The notes: generated by a model not told the origin, from the sequence alone. Shown: positions 10,495-22,164, counted from the first letter of the stretch. The stretch is DNA of 64,000 nucleotides from Bactericera cockerelli (GCA_024516035.1 CM044955.1:39381506-39445505); one strand, 5' to 3'. Numbers and translations are program-made.

Positions 10495-11380
10495 TAATCC
10501 ACATTGGATATATCCACATTTTTCTTAATTTTCTTTTCTGATAGCCACACGATGTGAACGGGCCGTGCTAAACTTGTGTATCTAATATTAAAAGTAAAGT
10601 TTGCGGATTCCAAACTAAATTTCAAAGAAAAACTTACATATTCATCAGCGTGGTAGTTATGCGAGGGCATAAGTCCCACCCACTTTACACCCCCCTCTTC
10701 ATCCACCATTAGTTTGTTTTAAAATTATAATTGAAAGGCTGAAGGAAGAAAACTTGAAAGTTTTTAGTCTGATCTATCATTTTCTTGCATTTTACTAATG
10801 TAAGTGCACGCTCAACTCCACTCTTAAAGAGGGATGTTTCAAAGTCTCGAGCGTTCGATGAAAAAGTTGCGTCTTGAATATTTTACATGACCAAAAAACC
10901 GTCTTGAAATTTCAATTCTGATACCTTTCAAAAATAAAAAGAAACACAATTTTAAAAAAAATTAATCATACCTACCAAGGAAAAGTAGAACTTTCTTCTA
11001 GAAACTCGTAGGAGTATTCAAGAGGCTTTAATTTTTGGGTAATTTGGGTATATTATGTATTCATTTTAGTCAATAGTATGTTGTGTCTGTGTTATGACGA
11101 GTTTATCATAATTTTAAAAGACTTTGCGAGACGCTTTGTAATACAGGGTCCGCCCTTGATTTTATGAACCATTTTGAAGTGCCTGTGTTTTTAGAAATGA
11201 AGTTTCAAAATAATTTTTTACTTTCCTTATCCTATTATAATTAAAGATTAATTATATTATAATTAAATCTAAATGAATATTTATTGTTGATACATCATAG
11301 AACAAAGGCCTCATCGAGCCCTTAGTTGACAGGAATTGTGCCAAGTATGGCCGCCGCATTGCCTCTTTGCCATATTTAAA
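10495..11380. other. Non-coding stretch
   Basis: AT-rich sequence without a recognisable gene. An ACAGGGTCCGCCC motif at about 11,142 resembles foldback ends of this window, but I found no partner end. Confidence 0.45.
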
Positions 11381-11384
11381 TCTA

Positions 11385-11830
11385 AATAAAATTGGTTAAG
11401 CTGTTTTGGAGATAGAAGTATTTTAGCATAAAATCTCAAAATTGCCAAGTGTGTACCATGGAAATTATTCAAGAGGAAGTATTGTGTCCATAATTGGCAG
11501 TGTATTTTTGCACTTTTTGGTCCACATTTTCGCGATTTCTTAAATACAAGACTCAACTATTAATTATTCAATAAAAAATATAAACATATCATAAAAACGC
11601 AAATACGCATATACATTCAAAATCTAATGCGAAGTTGATTAATTTATAAATGGAACCATCTACAATTCATCTCCTATCTGTATAAGAAATTTCGTTGAAA
11701 TCCGTTCAGTAGTTTCTGAAATTTGCGCGTTACAAGGAATGCATCAGACACACAGACGCAAAACCAAAGATGCTCCAGAGGTTATGAAACGTCCAGAAAT
11801 ATGAAAAAATTGAAATCGGAGTAATATATT
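11385..11830 (+). repeat. Dispersed repeat family X, long copy
   Basis: Colinear with the copies at 15,540-15,930 and 42,840-43,382. Landmarks are ATTGCCAAGTGTGTACC, GAAATCCGTTCAGTAGTTTC, GCGCGTTACAAGGAAT and GGTTATGAAACGTCCAG. The family has no visible coding capacity. Copies that reach the 3' end finish in a hairpin ACTTCCGATTTC...GGAAGT, suggesting a rolling-circle (Helentron-like) origin, which is inference. Confidence 0.7.
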
Positions 11831-11834
11831 TTAT

Positions 11835-12770
11835 TTTCCTTATCCTAAGGAAAGTAATGGAATCACCCAAAATTATTGATAGTCAGTTTTCAGTTCCAAA
11901 ACAGGTTTTAGGGTCCCCAGAGCCTTAATCCAAAGTTTTAGCCATTGGTCCGTGTGTCTGTAAGTCGGTCTGTGTGTCTGTCTGTAAACAAAATATCTCA
12001 AGAACGGCATTTAATTAGTTAGAGACGTGAAATTAGGTTCAGAGGTCATAAATATCAAGCTCGCCAGGAGGCGAGCGCTCGTCATGTAGCGCCAGCCAAC
12101 CGGCCTATATTAACACGAAACATAGTTTATATGGATTTTGTTTTATTGTTTTCGCTCACTGCCCGCTAACTTTCAGCAATTTTCATTTCATATTTGATTT
12201 AGAAGCGAAAATAGATTGAGTTACACGAAAGTGCGAGGTTCCTACACTAAGGTAGCGTAGTTTTGTGGCAGCAGCAAAAATCTTGAATTTCATGAAAATA
12301 TTCATATGGGTTTTTTTCAGACCAAATTTCTGTCAAGGGTACAGCAATGTGTGCTAATTGTGGAAAGATGAAAGCAACTTTTTTGAATTGCAATAAAAAT
12401 CTGCATACCTTCTATAGTTTTAAGTATTTATTTTTTATAGGATAGGAGATATAGCCTTCTACAAGAAAACCGGAAAGTTGCACAGAGCCGCCCCTGATTA
12501 TCATGGAGCTGCGATTGTGGTATTTTTCGAAAGACCTTATTAAAGGAAAAAATATAACCGAAGTATTACATTGGACCAAACTTGAGTTATGGCCTTTGAA
12601 AGAATACTTATTATGGATCCCAGAGCCGTCCGTCTATTGTTATTCTAGAAATGTATTTCTGGTGTTTTTATCAAATTCAATGATTTTGAGATGCTGATTA
12701 CAAATTTTACATTGATTCTTAGCTAACTGTTACCGTTGAGTCACCGGTGGCGGATTTGGACACCACATTT
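11835..12770 (-). mobile_element. Helentron-like element 6, disrupted by repeat Y
   Basis: It starts with the terminal hairpin TTTCCTTATCCTAAGGAAA and the GTCT-type run typical of this family. Family sequence resumes at about 12,670 with TCAAATTCAATGATTTTGAG up to GGTGGCGGATTTGGAC. The family centre is replaced by repeat Y (12,053-12,672), and the 5' terminus is eroded. Confidence 0.65.
12053..12672. repeat. Dispersed repeat Y, copy 1
   Basis: About 620 bp that align well with 53,545-54,176. Shared landmarks are GGCGAGCGCTCGTC, GCGCCAGCCAACCGGCC and GTATTTTTCGAAAG. The left end can form a small hairpin (GCTCGCCAGGAGGCGAGC). No protein or known family is recognised. Confidence 0.7.
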
Positions 12771-12939
12771 TTTTTTACAAAAACGATCACAATCCTTTTG
12801 ATTTCTAATACGAAAAAAATATCAGAAGTAACAAGTATAAGAAAATCTTCTGATTTAATTTTAGGTTTATGTCCTATTCCAGGATATATAATTGTGTTTC
12901 TGAGTTTCTGGCTGGAATGTAAAATCTGTTAAAAGGTAA

Positions 12940-14110
12940 TGAGATCTCATAAATACATTTTTTCTTTAAATGGCCACGTCTAATAGTATTGAGAGCTAAA
13001 AAATATTTCCAACTACTCAAAATGACGTTATAGTGACAGCCTATTTATTTTCCTACTAACTTATTATTCTTATTAAATTGGCAGGTTTCTAACTTGTAGA
13101 ATTCCAAGCAATACCTATTTAATGAAGAAAAAATGATGTTGATATGGTGGAAAAGTGAAGTTGATACGGTGGAAAAAATATACAATAGGCTGCAACTATT
13201 ATAACGTTTCTACTTAGCCATATTTTTTAAAGCTCACTACTTTTATGACATCGTATTGAATCGGAACTTGGCCTCTTTTCTTGATTTTCTTTTTGTGGGA
13301 TTAAATTTTACTTCTATCGGGAATAATATAATTTTGCAAATGTTTCATGTGGAGTTTCTCACAAAAGACGCGTTTATGTAGGTCTTATAGGGAATGAGTT
13401 ATTAGGTTTAGCGAGTTGCGTACCAATATGTTTTTACAGCCTCCTTTTCCATTTTTTGGCGGTCGCTCACTCATGTCCGTGATGGAGCGGTTAATCTGTT
13501 ATCATTACACTGGTCCGTTATGACTAATGATCCTGCCCACATCAATCAACAGGACGAGGAAACCCTCATCAGTAGAATGGGTCTGAGGCTTGAGGGTGAA
13601 AAATGAAAACTTCGTAGGAGCTGGAAAGCTGAAGAGCGCCTTGCATTCGTTGGTTCTTCTGTTTTTGACAGATTTTTTTTCTTCTACATGCACATGTCGA
13701 CAGGGTTCGAAAAAATCTCGGTCAGAAAAATTTAGATTTTATTGGTATTTAATTTAGTTTTCTCTACATTTAATGTCTTATTCCAGTTAGTTTTCTCTTT
13801 TGTGTTCTTCTTGGTATTTATTACATAATTGGTATATTATAGGTGAAAAAAATTATAAACATTTTATGACCCAAATCAAAACTTATTCAAATAAATTTAT
13901 TAGAAATAATTATTTTTACTGTGTAAACTATCACCACTGACCGAACTTTTGCTTAAATATTTTTCAGACGTGCTTATCAGAAAGAAAACTCGCTTATAAA
14001 GTACACCACCTCAATAATTTTCTCGTATGAATTGTATTTTATTTATCTGATTTCTTTGTGTAGAAGCACAAGGGTTCGTCGCAGCAATACATAGGAGCTT
14101 CTTTTATCAC
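12940..14110. other. Non-coding stretch
   Basis: AT-rich, without recognisable genes or element ends. Short frames, for example at 13,505-13,693, show no domain-like pattern. Confidence 0.45.
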
Positions 14111-14157
14111 GTTTCTAAATTGTACTTTATATTTTTTTCTAGGGACTGTAATGCCAG

Positions 14158-14352
14158 AAATGCCGCCAATAGTCGTTTTACTCAGGTAGTCGTGCCCCGG
14201 AACCGCTTTCGTATTACTTCAGGGCACTTTACCTTTACATCCATGCCATTCTGGAAATGGAAAAACTCGTCAGAATTTTCCGCTCCGACCGGGATTCAAA
14301 CCCGCACCCTCCAGTTCAGCAACAAATGCTCTTAATCACTGAGCCACGGAGA
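14158..14352 (-). mobile_element. tRNA-headed SINE-like element
   Basis: The minus strand begins TCTCCGTGGCTCAGTGAT (A-box region) and has the B box GGTTTGAATCCCG, giving a tRNA-shaped 5' head. It is followed by an unrelated body ending near 14,158. The acceptor ends do not pair well, so it is a SINE head rather than a tRNA gene. No target-site duplication was recognised. Confidence 0.55.
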
Positions 14353-14692
14353 TCAGCATATTTGTACTATATTTAATAATCTATATCTGTACCCTAGAGT
14401 TAAAGAGTCGTTAGTTTGTTTCTAAAAACAAAACTGTTTTTTTTTATACTGAATAAAAGGAAATTAAAAATTAGAAGAAAAAGAAGAAAGAAGAAATATT
14501 ATCTACTTTAATTATAATAAACTTTAATACTATTATTCTATACTCGTTAGAGTTATCAGCAGAAACATTAGGCAAAGTCGAACTTTTCTGGACTCGTTGA
14601 TCTTTAAGTCACCGATATATTATACCTATATCTATAAAAGAAAGCTGTCTGTATGTATGTGTATACATATGTATATTATACTATATTATGTA

Positions 14693-15160
14693 CTAGCGGG
14701 CTGTCGCTCGCTTTGTGGGCCGAGGCATGGCCGTGAGAGCAAAAAATCCTTTTTCGCCAATGGCAGGTGTTGTAGTGTTAATTTAGAAAAATGCACATCT
14801 AGACTATAGTACAAGGCTACCTACCAAATTTTAGCTTCCTAGGACTTACCAGTTCGGAGAGAAACTTTTTTTTTTTTTAAGTGGAGTTTAACGTCGCTTT
14901 CAACTGCCATGGTCATATCACGACGGGGGTTTTACCCTCCATTCGCAGGAAACTCACAAACTTTCTACTCACATTGACCTCACCCAGCCTGAGTGGGGCC
15001 GGGAAAAGCCAGCGTCACGAGAATTAGAATTTGAATGGTCACCCATCCAAGTCTTAACCTCGCTGGATGTCGCTTAACTTCGGTGTTCTGAAGGGAACCG
15101 GTGTATTCAACATGCCATCGACGCTGGCTTCGGAGAGAAACTCTTTTTTATAAGTATAGA
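14693..15160 (-). mobile_element. Helitron B, nested
   Basis: On the minus strand it starts TCTATACTTATAAAAAAG at 15,160 and ends in a hairpin and CTAG at 14,693. Neighbouring bases are A and T, as for canonical Helitron insertion. It holds a complete 5S-headed SINE (14,866-15,128). Without the SINE it is about 190 bp long and non-autonomous. Confidence 0.8.
14866..15128 (-). mobile_element. 5S rRNA-headed SINE, copy B
   Basis: The minus strand starts GCCAGCGTCGATGGC and follows 5S rRNA through ACCGAAGTTAAGCGACATCC (box A region) and GGTTAAGACTTGGATGGG (box C region), so the internal promoter blocks look intact. The body contains the shared SINE domain (GGCTGGGTGAGG ... CCTGCGAATGGAGGG). It ends in GACGTTAAA and a poly(A), seen as poly(T) at 14,866-14,878. 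TTCGGAGAGAAAC flanks both sides as a target-site duplication, so the copy is complete. Confidence 0.9.
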
Positions 15161-15539
15161 TGTACGTTCTTCATACAAATCCACAACGTTTGACCGAGAA
15201 ACCTGAAATTTTGCACATAGGTCCGTTTGGATCAGGAAATTCTTCTAGGCTAGATTATATCTCCCAGAGGTGAAGCTACTATGAGTAAGGATAAAAAATG
15301 GATGGGTGACGCAAAAAATATTGAGGGTTTAAGCTTTCAATTGACATATCGATCGCGAATTTCTGATGAGCCGTTCTTGAGCTACGGCGGGTAAAATAAA
15401 AAAAAATGGATGGAAAACACGTAAAATATTCACGTTTTTTCTTTTCGATCTAAACTTTTCGGAATTTCATATCAGAGCGCAACCATAAACACTTTTGAGT
15501 AAATTACAATTTGAATAAATTAGAATTGTCAATACGTTT

Positions 15540-15930
15540 ACCTATACGAGATATTTTTTTTTATCAAAATTAGGTGTACGATTAACGAGACGTAATCGTT
15601 TAAGTAAAAAGTTAGAGGTCATCTGCATGGTTTTTATGCCTAAGATCCGCTAGTTCGGAATCGATAAATTTAAAATGAGACCTTCTACATCTACAATAAT
15701 AAATTATGTCTGCTATGAATTTCGTTGAAATCCTTCCAGTAGTTTCTGAGATCTGCGCATTACAAAATTTGCAAGTAATTGAATTAATTTATATATTTAT
15801 TTCATATAACAGACAGTTACAACACCAAAGTTGTTCAGGAGGTTGTGCCATGTCCAGATTAAATCATTTTAGAAATCGGTTTTACAAAAACGAATTTATG
15901 TGTATCTTTTTCTTTAATTATAATTAAATG
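15540..15930 (+). repeat. Dispersed repeat family X
   Basis: Shares GTTTAAGTAAAAAGTTAGAG, AATTTCGTTGAAATCC and CAGTAGTTTCTGAGAT with other copies. It begins near the 3' end of the interrupted Helitron. Degenerate and non-coding. Confidence 0.65.
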
Positions 15931-15939
15931 TAATTTTAT

Positions 15940-18570
15940 TTTGTGTCTCATAATTAGAAAACGAACACACTACTTCTTTTTTATAATATTAGCTAAGTTC
16001 TAACGGAAGTAAAAGATTTTAAAGATGAGCAACATTTCCTCGTCGCCTTATTATCAAAAAGCAACTTGCGGCATGTCCAAGGGGCACTGAAGGAACTTAT
16101 ATAAAAAAAAACACCAGCAGGAGACGGAAGTTTTCATTGATGTGGCTATAAAGATCAAGTTCCAACCTGCTACAAAGGGACGAGGAGCTTCACTTTTAGT
16201 GAAAATTGACGGCTGGCTCCGAGCTTTATGGCAAAGTGCACTTTTCCAGGCAACATCGTTTTCTTCTTCTTCTGTGTATAGTGGGATTTTTGTGTGTAAT
16301 GTATCTTTCTTTTCATTAGGTAGAAATATAAATTAGGTATGTCTACCTTAGATGAGTGAAAAAAGCCACATAATTTTTTGTTGCCTTACTTCACTCTTCT
16401 CTAGTTCACTGTTTCTCCCCTAAAAATTAAAATACAGCTATAAAATGTATTCTGACTTGATGTGTTTCCGAGAAAAACAATATTCTGTAGGTATTATTAC
16501 CGAGGTACGGTAACTTTCACTCTATATTTTTTCATCTCTCAGAATGTTTAATGAAAGATTACGATATTATTATTTTTAATTAACGGAGAAAATTTATTTT
16601 TCCAATTAATATTTCTCTCACTCCTATGACTTTTATTCCTGTTCATTTCAAGATATCGAGATAAATTATCAAGAGTATCGAGACTTTGAAAGTCTGACAT
16701 CTGAAAGAGATATTCGCTGACATAACTACCCAAGACTACGAGAGTTTTAATGGAATTAGAAATCAAGTTTCCTCTTGCAAATTACACTGTAGATGCGAAA
16801 CGAGGAAGGACACAATAGTACCAACTTCAAGCGGAGTCATTTTCTGATAGATTTATCCCCCAAAAACAGCAATTCGTGGTTAGGAAAGGAAGAACACCTA
16901 CTCAATAGTTCCAACAAGTCTTAAAACCAAATCATAAATTATTTAACTTAACTTCGTTAGAAATTAGACGTGAACGTGGTGACCTAATTAACTCATACAT
17001 TATTTAAATGATAAATTATTTAGGTCAGTATTGACCTAAATAATTCAAGTAGAACCAGAGGTCATTCGTGGGTAAACGTGCTCCCATTCTGATAATCATA
17101 ATTTATTTTTAATATTTATTTTATTATTCATTATTAGATTTTCTTCCTTTTGTAACCACGTAGTGATTTTTTTGGGGGATATCAGTACTTTTTGTACGAA
17201 AATGTTAGCATACGAGTGCAAGGTAAAATGGTGAAATGTGCAAGTATAAATTTGGCTTACATTGCAAATGTTAATTATTTTATGGATATTTTTTTAGCAG
17301 TAGAAAAATAATTTTGCTACGCTCAATTTATATTTTGACAGTCGATTCGGGTCCGTGGGCCCCAAAGTGAGCATCCTGCAGGTAAATGGTATGTCATCAT
17401 CCTGGATATATTATGTCAATGGTATACACATTTGCATCAGCACATTAAGATCTTTTATTTGATACCTCTTAAGATTAGATTTATCTTTCAGATCCCGATT
17501 TGGACTCCCAAAACCAGGGTACCTCAATGGGCCACCTGATAATATTTTAGATTTTTTGTGGTCTGGGCTCATCGTCAGAATAAATTGAACTGTTTAGACA
17601 AGTCACTAAACCTTATAGGCCAAGTTTAAGTTATGAAGTCGGGGCTCATAGGATCCGTATGGAAAAAAATGATAATTACGAATCTTTTCGTGTCTTTCAT
17701 GATTGTTTGGGAGATCCCATTTTCGACGTAGAGTTTATTTCTGCACTTTCTGAAATTCGTGTAAAACTTTTCGCCGGCTGAAAGTACATGAAATACATGG
17801 GAACTATTTTTCCGATACCTAACACTCTGCCACGCTGTCTTTTTTTTAATATGGCTTTCTTCACACCTCGGCCGAGGTGATCTTTGATGCCTAAGTGATC
17901 TGACGTCTTCTTGTAACATTGAAATAAGGAAAGAAATGCTCTAATATAATATTCTTATTGAACAGGTGAACAACTTTAGGGCAACCAAATGCCGAGACGT
18001 TGCTCGGTTTAGGCTATACGAGTATTATAGAAATAAATAAATGTGCCTTCTCCCAGCAGTTGTTTGGTGCCATTACATATTCTGTGCTGAAGGTCTCAAA
18101 TAAATTAGGATAATGAAGACAGTTACTCATTACTTAAACTGGTTCTAATTTTATTACTCTCTACAAAGTGTCTATCTCGCTAAAGTGCCGCACTTTGTCA
18201 CTGTTGAGATTTTTGCACTCGGCTGGCGGGCGTCCTTTCTGAAAATCCTTTATTTGTTCATACCTTAAATACCAAGAGGGGACTCTGTGCCAAATTGCGA
18301 ATCATATGGCCCAGCCGTTTTGAAGTTCTGTTGCATACCAATATTATCAATGAGATTGTAAATGGATTTTGAAATAAATATGTACATTATTCTGGCGTCA
18401 CCTAGGATGCAACTACAAGAAGACTTATTGAGCGTCCCACCCCTTCCTTCCACCATGTCCTTAGACAGATAATTATTGATAAGCCGGTACGATTCGAAAT
18501 CTTGATTAACTTGAGAAAAAAAATTGTTGTGAAAATGGTGTATGAAAAGATACCCTTGTATCTACTTACT
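15940..18570. other. Non-coding stretch with one foldback terminus
   Basis: Mostly single-copy-looking AT-rich DNA. At 17,158-17,182 the sequence CACGTAGTGATTTTTTTGGG leading into GGGATA matches the terminus of the foldback element at 57,589-58,410, so a solo end lies here. No gene is recognised. Confidence 0.45.
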
Positions 18571-18721
18571 AGCCTCTAGAGCAGTGGTTCCCAACTGGTG
18601 GGTCGCGACCCACTGGTGGGTCGCGAGAAGGTTTCAAGTGGGTCGCCAGAAGGTTTCATGGGTCTTCGCAAGGTCTTAGTTCTTAGGTAGAATTTTTTTA
18701 AAAGTTTTCTGATTCGTATTT

Positions 18722-19124
18722 TCCTGAATATACCATCAATGACACAGACGCAGTAAAACGGCTCGTTCGAAATCCATTTTCAATATCGTGCAAAGATATA
18801 CAAAGCAATCTCCAAGAAGAACTTATTGAACTTCAAAATGATAGTTCTCTGAAGGACTGCTATGAATCTACCAACCTAGAAGAATTTTGGTGTATCAAAG
18901 CTTGTGGATATTTAAGAATTAGAAATCTTGCCCTCCGAATTTTAGTACTATTTTCGACAACCTATATGTGTGAACAAGGTTTCTCCTCTTTACTCACCCT
19001 GAAATCTAAGCAAAGGAACCGACTGGACGCCACCAGTGATTTATGCGTGTATCATTGAGTAAAAATATACAACCTCAAATCAATGAGTTTGTGAAGGCCA
19101 GTCGGCCAAATGTGTCCCATTGAA
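18722..19124 (+). pseudogene. hAT transposase C-terminal (dimerisation) region
   Basis: The translated frame contains LEEFWCIKACGYLRIRNLAL, then LVLFSTTYMCEQGFSSLLTL and KSKQRNRLDATSDL. This is the hATC pattern of ZBED5/SCAND3-like hAT transposases (known consensus: FPTTYLCEQGFS...KNRLD). A premature stop follows LCVYH, and the last residues continue in another frame (about SLSKNIQPQINEFVKASRPN). The BED zinc finger and most of the catalytic core are deleted. There is no initiator codon, so it is a relic. Confidence 0.85.
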
Positions 19125-19204
19125 AGACTCCACCAGCCTACTTTTTTTAAATTATTTTACGTTATTTACTTTTTTAATAACTGATTATCCTTCTTGAGAA
19201 AAAT

Positions 19205-19280
19205 CCGCCAAGGGCGGGAATCAAACCCGCAACCTCGGGGCTCAAAGTCAGGAGTGCTACCTCTGAGCCACCAGCCCATT
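19205..19280 (-). repeat. tRNA-like segment inside the hAT element
   Basis: The minus strand reads GGGCTGGTGGCTCAGAGGTA ... GCGGGTTTGATTCCCGC, with a perfect T stem and an A box. The putative acceptor halves pair poorly, so it is better called a tRNA pseudogene or a short SINE head. A bounding duplication was not found. Confidence 0.5.
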
Positions 19281-19559
19281 TTTTTTCCTTTTTCCTAATT
19301 TTGTTAATTAATTGAATTTTTAACAATTAATAAATTTTTATTGTTTGCCTCTTAATAAAATGATTAATTATTTGTTGTTTTTTTCTCAAAACTAATACCT
19401 TTTAGAATTTTAGATTAAGGAAGATTGAAAAAAGGAACTACGAAAGAGGAAGGGGTGAATACACATTTGGTGGGTCGCGGGTCTCAGAAATTTAAAAAAG
19501 TGGGTCGCAGTGGAAGTTGAGTTGGGAACCACTGCTCTAGAGCAAGCAGTGAACGCCAT

Positions 19560-20815
19560 AAACCAGTAAACATTATAATGAAGGTACAAAAGTTATCTAG
19601 GAGCTCTCTGCGTAGGTAACCTTTTTTCCTAACCGATACACTCAGGATGAAATGTAGCTCTTAGTTCTTCATCATTCGCCATAATGGTTTTGAAGAAAAA
19701 CATGAGTTATGGTTTGAACTCTGTCTTGTCCCCTCCCTCTACACCTCGTTCCCCACCATCTATACTTCCCATGTCTTAGGACTCATCTCATATTCGTTCC
19801 CAAGGGACTTTCACCATTAATCCGAGATGGATGATTTTTTCAGTCCCTTCCGAAACTCTCTCTTCTTCTCTCTCTCTTCTGCGTCTCATTCTGTATCATT
19901 TTCACTTCATCTCGTTGATGTGCTTGTTTTTATGTCCTGTGTTTTCCTCCAAAAAGCTTCTTGTTTCAAGACATATGGGAGCTGAAATTAATAAGCAGTG
20001 CTAGAGCTTGACTGAAAAAAATATTACGGCTATTTCTAGTAATTTTTCGGGGGTTTTTTTAAAACCATTGGGTACATCAAGTAAATTTTATTAAAACCAA
20101 CAAGCCTTCATATATTTTCTGTTTTTATTTTCTTCCTAAAGTATAATGTATCAATGGAACTTTTTCTTTCACTCATAAAGATACTTCTCTTTTATAATAA
20201 ATGAATCATAATTAAAATAAATATTTACACATGGAAACTCAAAGAAATAAAAGGAAGAAAGGTCGTCAGCATGGAAAAAAGAAATAACTTATAGAATCGG
20301 AGAATATTGCATGCTAATATTTTCTTCTTGCCTGCTACCAAGGAGGAGGTCTATACTATAAATTCAGTGATAACGCAAGTACATTGAAGTTTATACTGTG
20401 GGGGAGGGCTCCTTCTCTACCCAGCAGATGAAATAAGTATTTAAATTTTGGGGCCTGGCACATTTCTCTCTCATGTATATATTTTCATTCATTCACACCG
20501 ATCATAATAATTCCGTGTCCGAGAGATATTATTATTTTGTAAATAAAACTTGATCCAACTTGTTTAATAATAACAACTTGTTTAATATGTCTAAGCTCCT
20601 GGCATGACTAATGATTCTATTTTCGATATTAATAATTCTTAATGAGTTATTCACCATAGATTTTGTTAGTTCCCCACACTACCAGTATCGTTGGAGTTAA
20701 ATAAGCACCAAGTACCTTGACAGGCAACCAAAAGTTATACAGAACGAGACAAGATGATCCTGCGCGGGAGGCATAGTTATTGTGCAGTATTAAATTTGAA
20801 ATGTCAATAAGGCCA
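19560..20815. other. Non-coding stretch
   Basis: No gene or element end recognised. There is a short pyrimidine-rich patch near 19,855-19,880. Confidence 0.45.
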
Positions 20816-20823
20816 TTTACATT

Positions 20824-21089
20824 GTCCTTACTCGGCGTAGCTCAAGAACGGCGCTTCAAAATTTCGCGATCGATATGTCAAATAAAAGCTCTAACCCTTG
20901 CCGAAAATTTTCGCGCTTTAAAATGATAGGTCGTCCTTACTCAGTGTAGCTGAACCTTAGGGAGCTACAACCTAGTATAGAAGTATTTCTTGTTCCAAAC
21001 GGACCTATGAGCAAAATTTCAAGTTTCTCGGACAAACTGTGTGGATTTGTATAAAGAATATACACATAGCTTCATTTTATAGATATAGA
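20824..21089 (-). mobile_element. Helitron 5' part, A type
   Basis: On the minus strand the end TCTATATCTATAAAATGAAG at 21,089 is followed by CAAATCCACACAGTTTGTCC and by sequence colinear with Helitron A up to the CTTGAGCTACGCCGAGTAAGG block. The GT array and 3' hairpin are missing, so this is a truncated copy. Confidence 0.7.
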
Positions 21090-21094
21090 TGTAT

Positions 21095-22095
21095 GCGACT
21101 ACCTAACACCCACTATGTGCAAATTGTGCACGTACGTCATGTTGGTACTAAAGAAAATTGCAGGCACTATATTCATAATTTCGAGAGAGCAATCAAAGGA
21201 AAACTCATTTGGAGTAATGCCAGGAGAACTTGTAAAAATGTCTTTAATCATTTTAAGTCATAAAGTATTAGCTGGCCATTTAGATTTTTTTTTTTACTTT
21301 CCGAAAATACATTGAAGTCTCATAAAGATGTGATGGCACACTTAGTAAGTACTCCTTGCACGGCCAATTGCCTATGCTCATTCGAATGTTTATTTAATTG
21401 AGTTTACTTGGGTTTGGGGTATTTTTTTTATACCCTTCTCCCACACTCTTTTTAAATTTTTCTGTTCAGAAAGTAAATGATTAATTTATTAACTACATAA
21501 TATATATACCACTGGTCCTTGGTCTACTGATCTACTTGCAGTATCAAGTAGCTTTTTTCCTAGAATCCTAAATGAAATTTATTATATTTTCTAGATTCTA
21601 AAATTTTTCTAGAATTTCTTAAACGGATTATTATAATCATACATACTATTATAAGTCGAAACACGTGATTGAGCATCTAAAAATTTGTGGAAAAGTTTTC
21701 TATAAAACATGACTAAATATTGACAGGCATCATTCTGATGATGAAATGTATTGATTCGTGGCGGGTAGTTTCTGAGAAAATCAAGAGAGGCGGGGTGTGT
21801 TCTTTCTGGAGGCGTGAATACTTTTCTGAACATTTTCAGGTTTACAGTTCAGTAAATTTAAGTACCAAATTGGCTATATTTTCCCCTCTCAACGGGATTT
21901 GCTTATATTTTTGTTATTTAAAACTTTTTTACACTCTCTTAAAGAAGCTTTTTGACTTTTTATCTCTTGGGTTTTTTACTGTTCCATTTTCTGAGGAGAG
22001 AAAAAATGAAAGCAATTGGGAAATGAAAAGTTATACTTTAGTAAAAAGCTGAATCCCCAAGCTGAGACCTGTTTTTAATAGTTTTCATTTTGACT
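21095..22095. other. Non-coding stretch upstream of the candidate exon
   Basis: No protein domain recognised. A 110-codon frame at 21,720-22,052 ends just before the acceptor site of the exon below but shows no known pattern and may be chance. Confidence 0.4.
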
Positions 22096-22101
22096 TTTCA
22101 G

Positions 22102-22161
22102 AATTGATCATCATGACGTGGCCAGAAATTCTTTCACTCATCTGGATCTATGTCTCAGTCG
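22102..22161 (+). CDS. Candidate signal-peptide exon of a host gene
   Basis: A pyrimidine-rich tract ending TTTTGACTTTTCAG precedes a 60-nt segment with ATG at 22,113, reading MTWPEILSLIWIYVSV, and a full-consensus donor (G/GTAAGTG) at 22,162. The peptide is short, hydrophobic and like a secretion signal. The split leaves phase 1, common for signal-peptide exons of secreted and Ig-type proteins. Those last two points are general knowledge; the gene itself is unknown and no following exon was identified. A chance coincidence of splice-like motifs cannot be excluded. Confidence 0.4.
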
Positions 22162-22164
22162 GTA

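Larger units (their letters stand above)
14627..15440 (+). mobile_element. Older Helitron of the A type, interrupted
   Basis: The 5' end CTATATCTATAAAAGAAAGC matches Helitron A. After the insertion of Helitron B the sequence resumes at 15,161 with CAAATCCACAACGTTTGACC and the 186-bp-unit sequence of Helitron A. The 3' hairpin was not found, so the copy is truncated, with family X beginning near 15,540. Confidence 0.75.
18582..19534 (+). mobile_element. hAT transposon, deletion derivative 1
   Basis: Terminal inverted repeats CAGTGGTTCCCAACT and AGTTGGGAACCACTG with an 8-bp target-site duplication CTCTAGAG at 18,574-18,581 and 19,535-19,542. GTGGGTCGC repeats follow inside both ends. About 950 bp remain of an element normally several kb long. 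It keeps the end of the transposase gene and a tRNA-like segment. Confidence 0.92.

Noticed and set aside
14866..15128. A genuine 5S rRNA gene
   Set aside because: The 5S similarity covers only the first 80-90 bases and is followed by a SINE body, poly(A) and a target-site duplication. No terminator T run follows a 5S 3' end.
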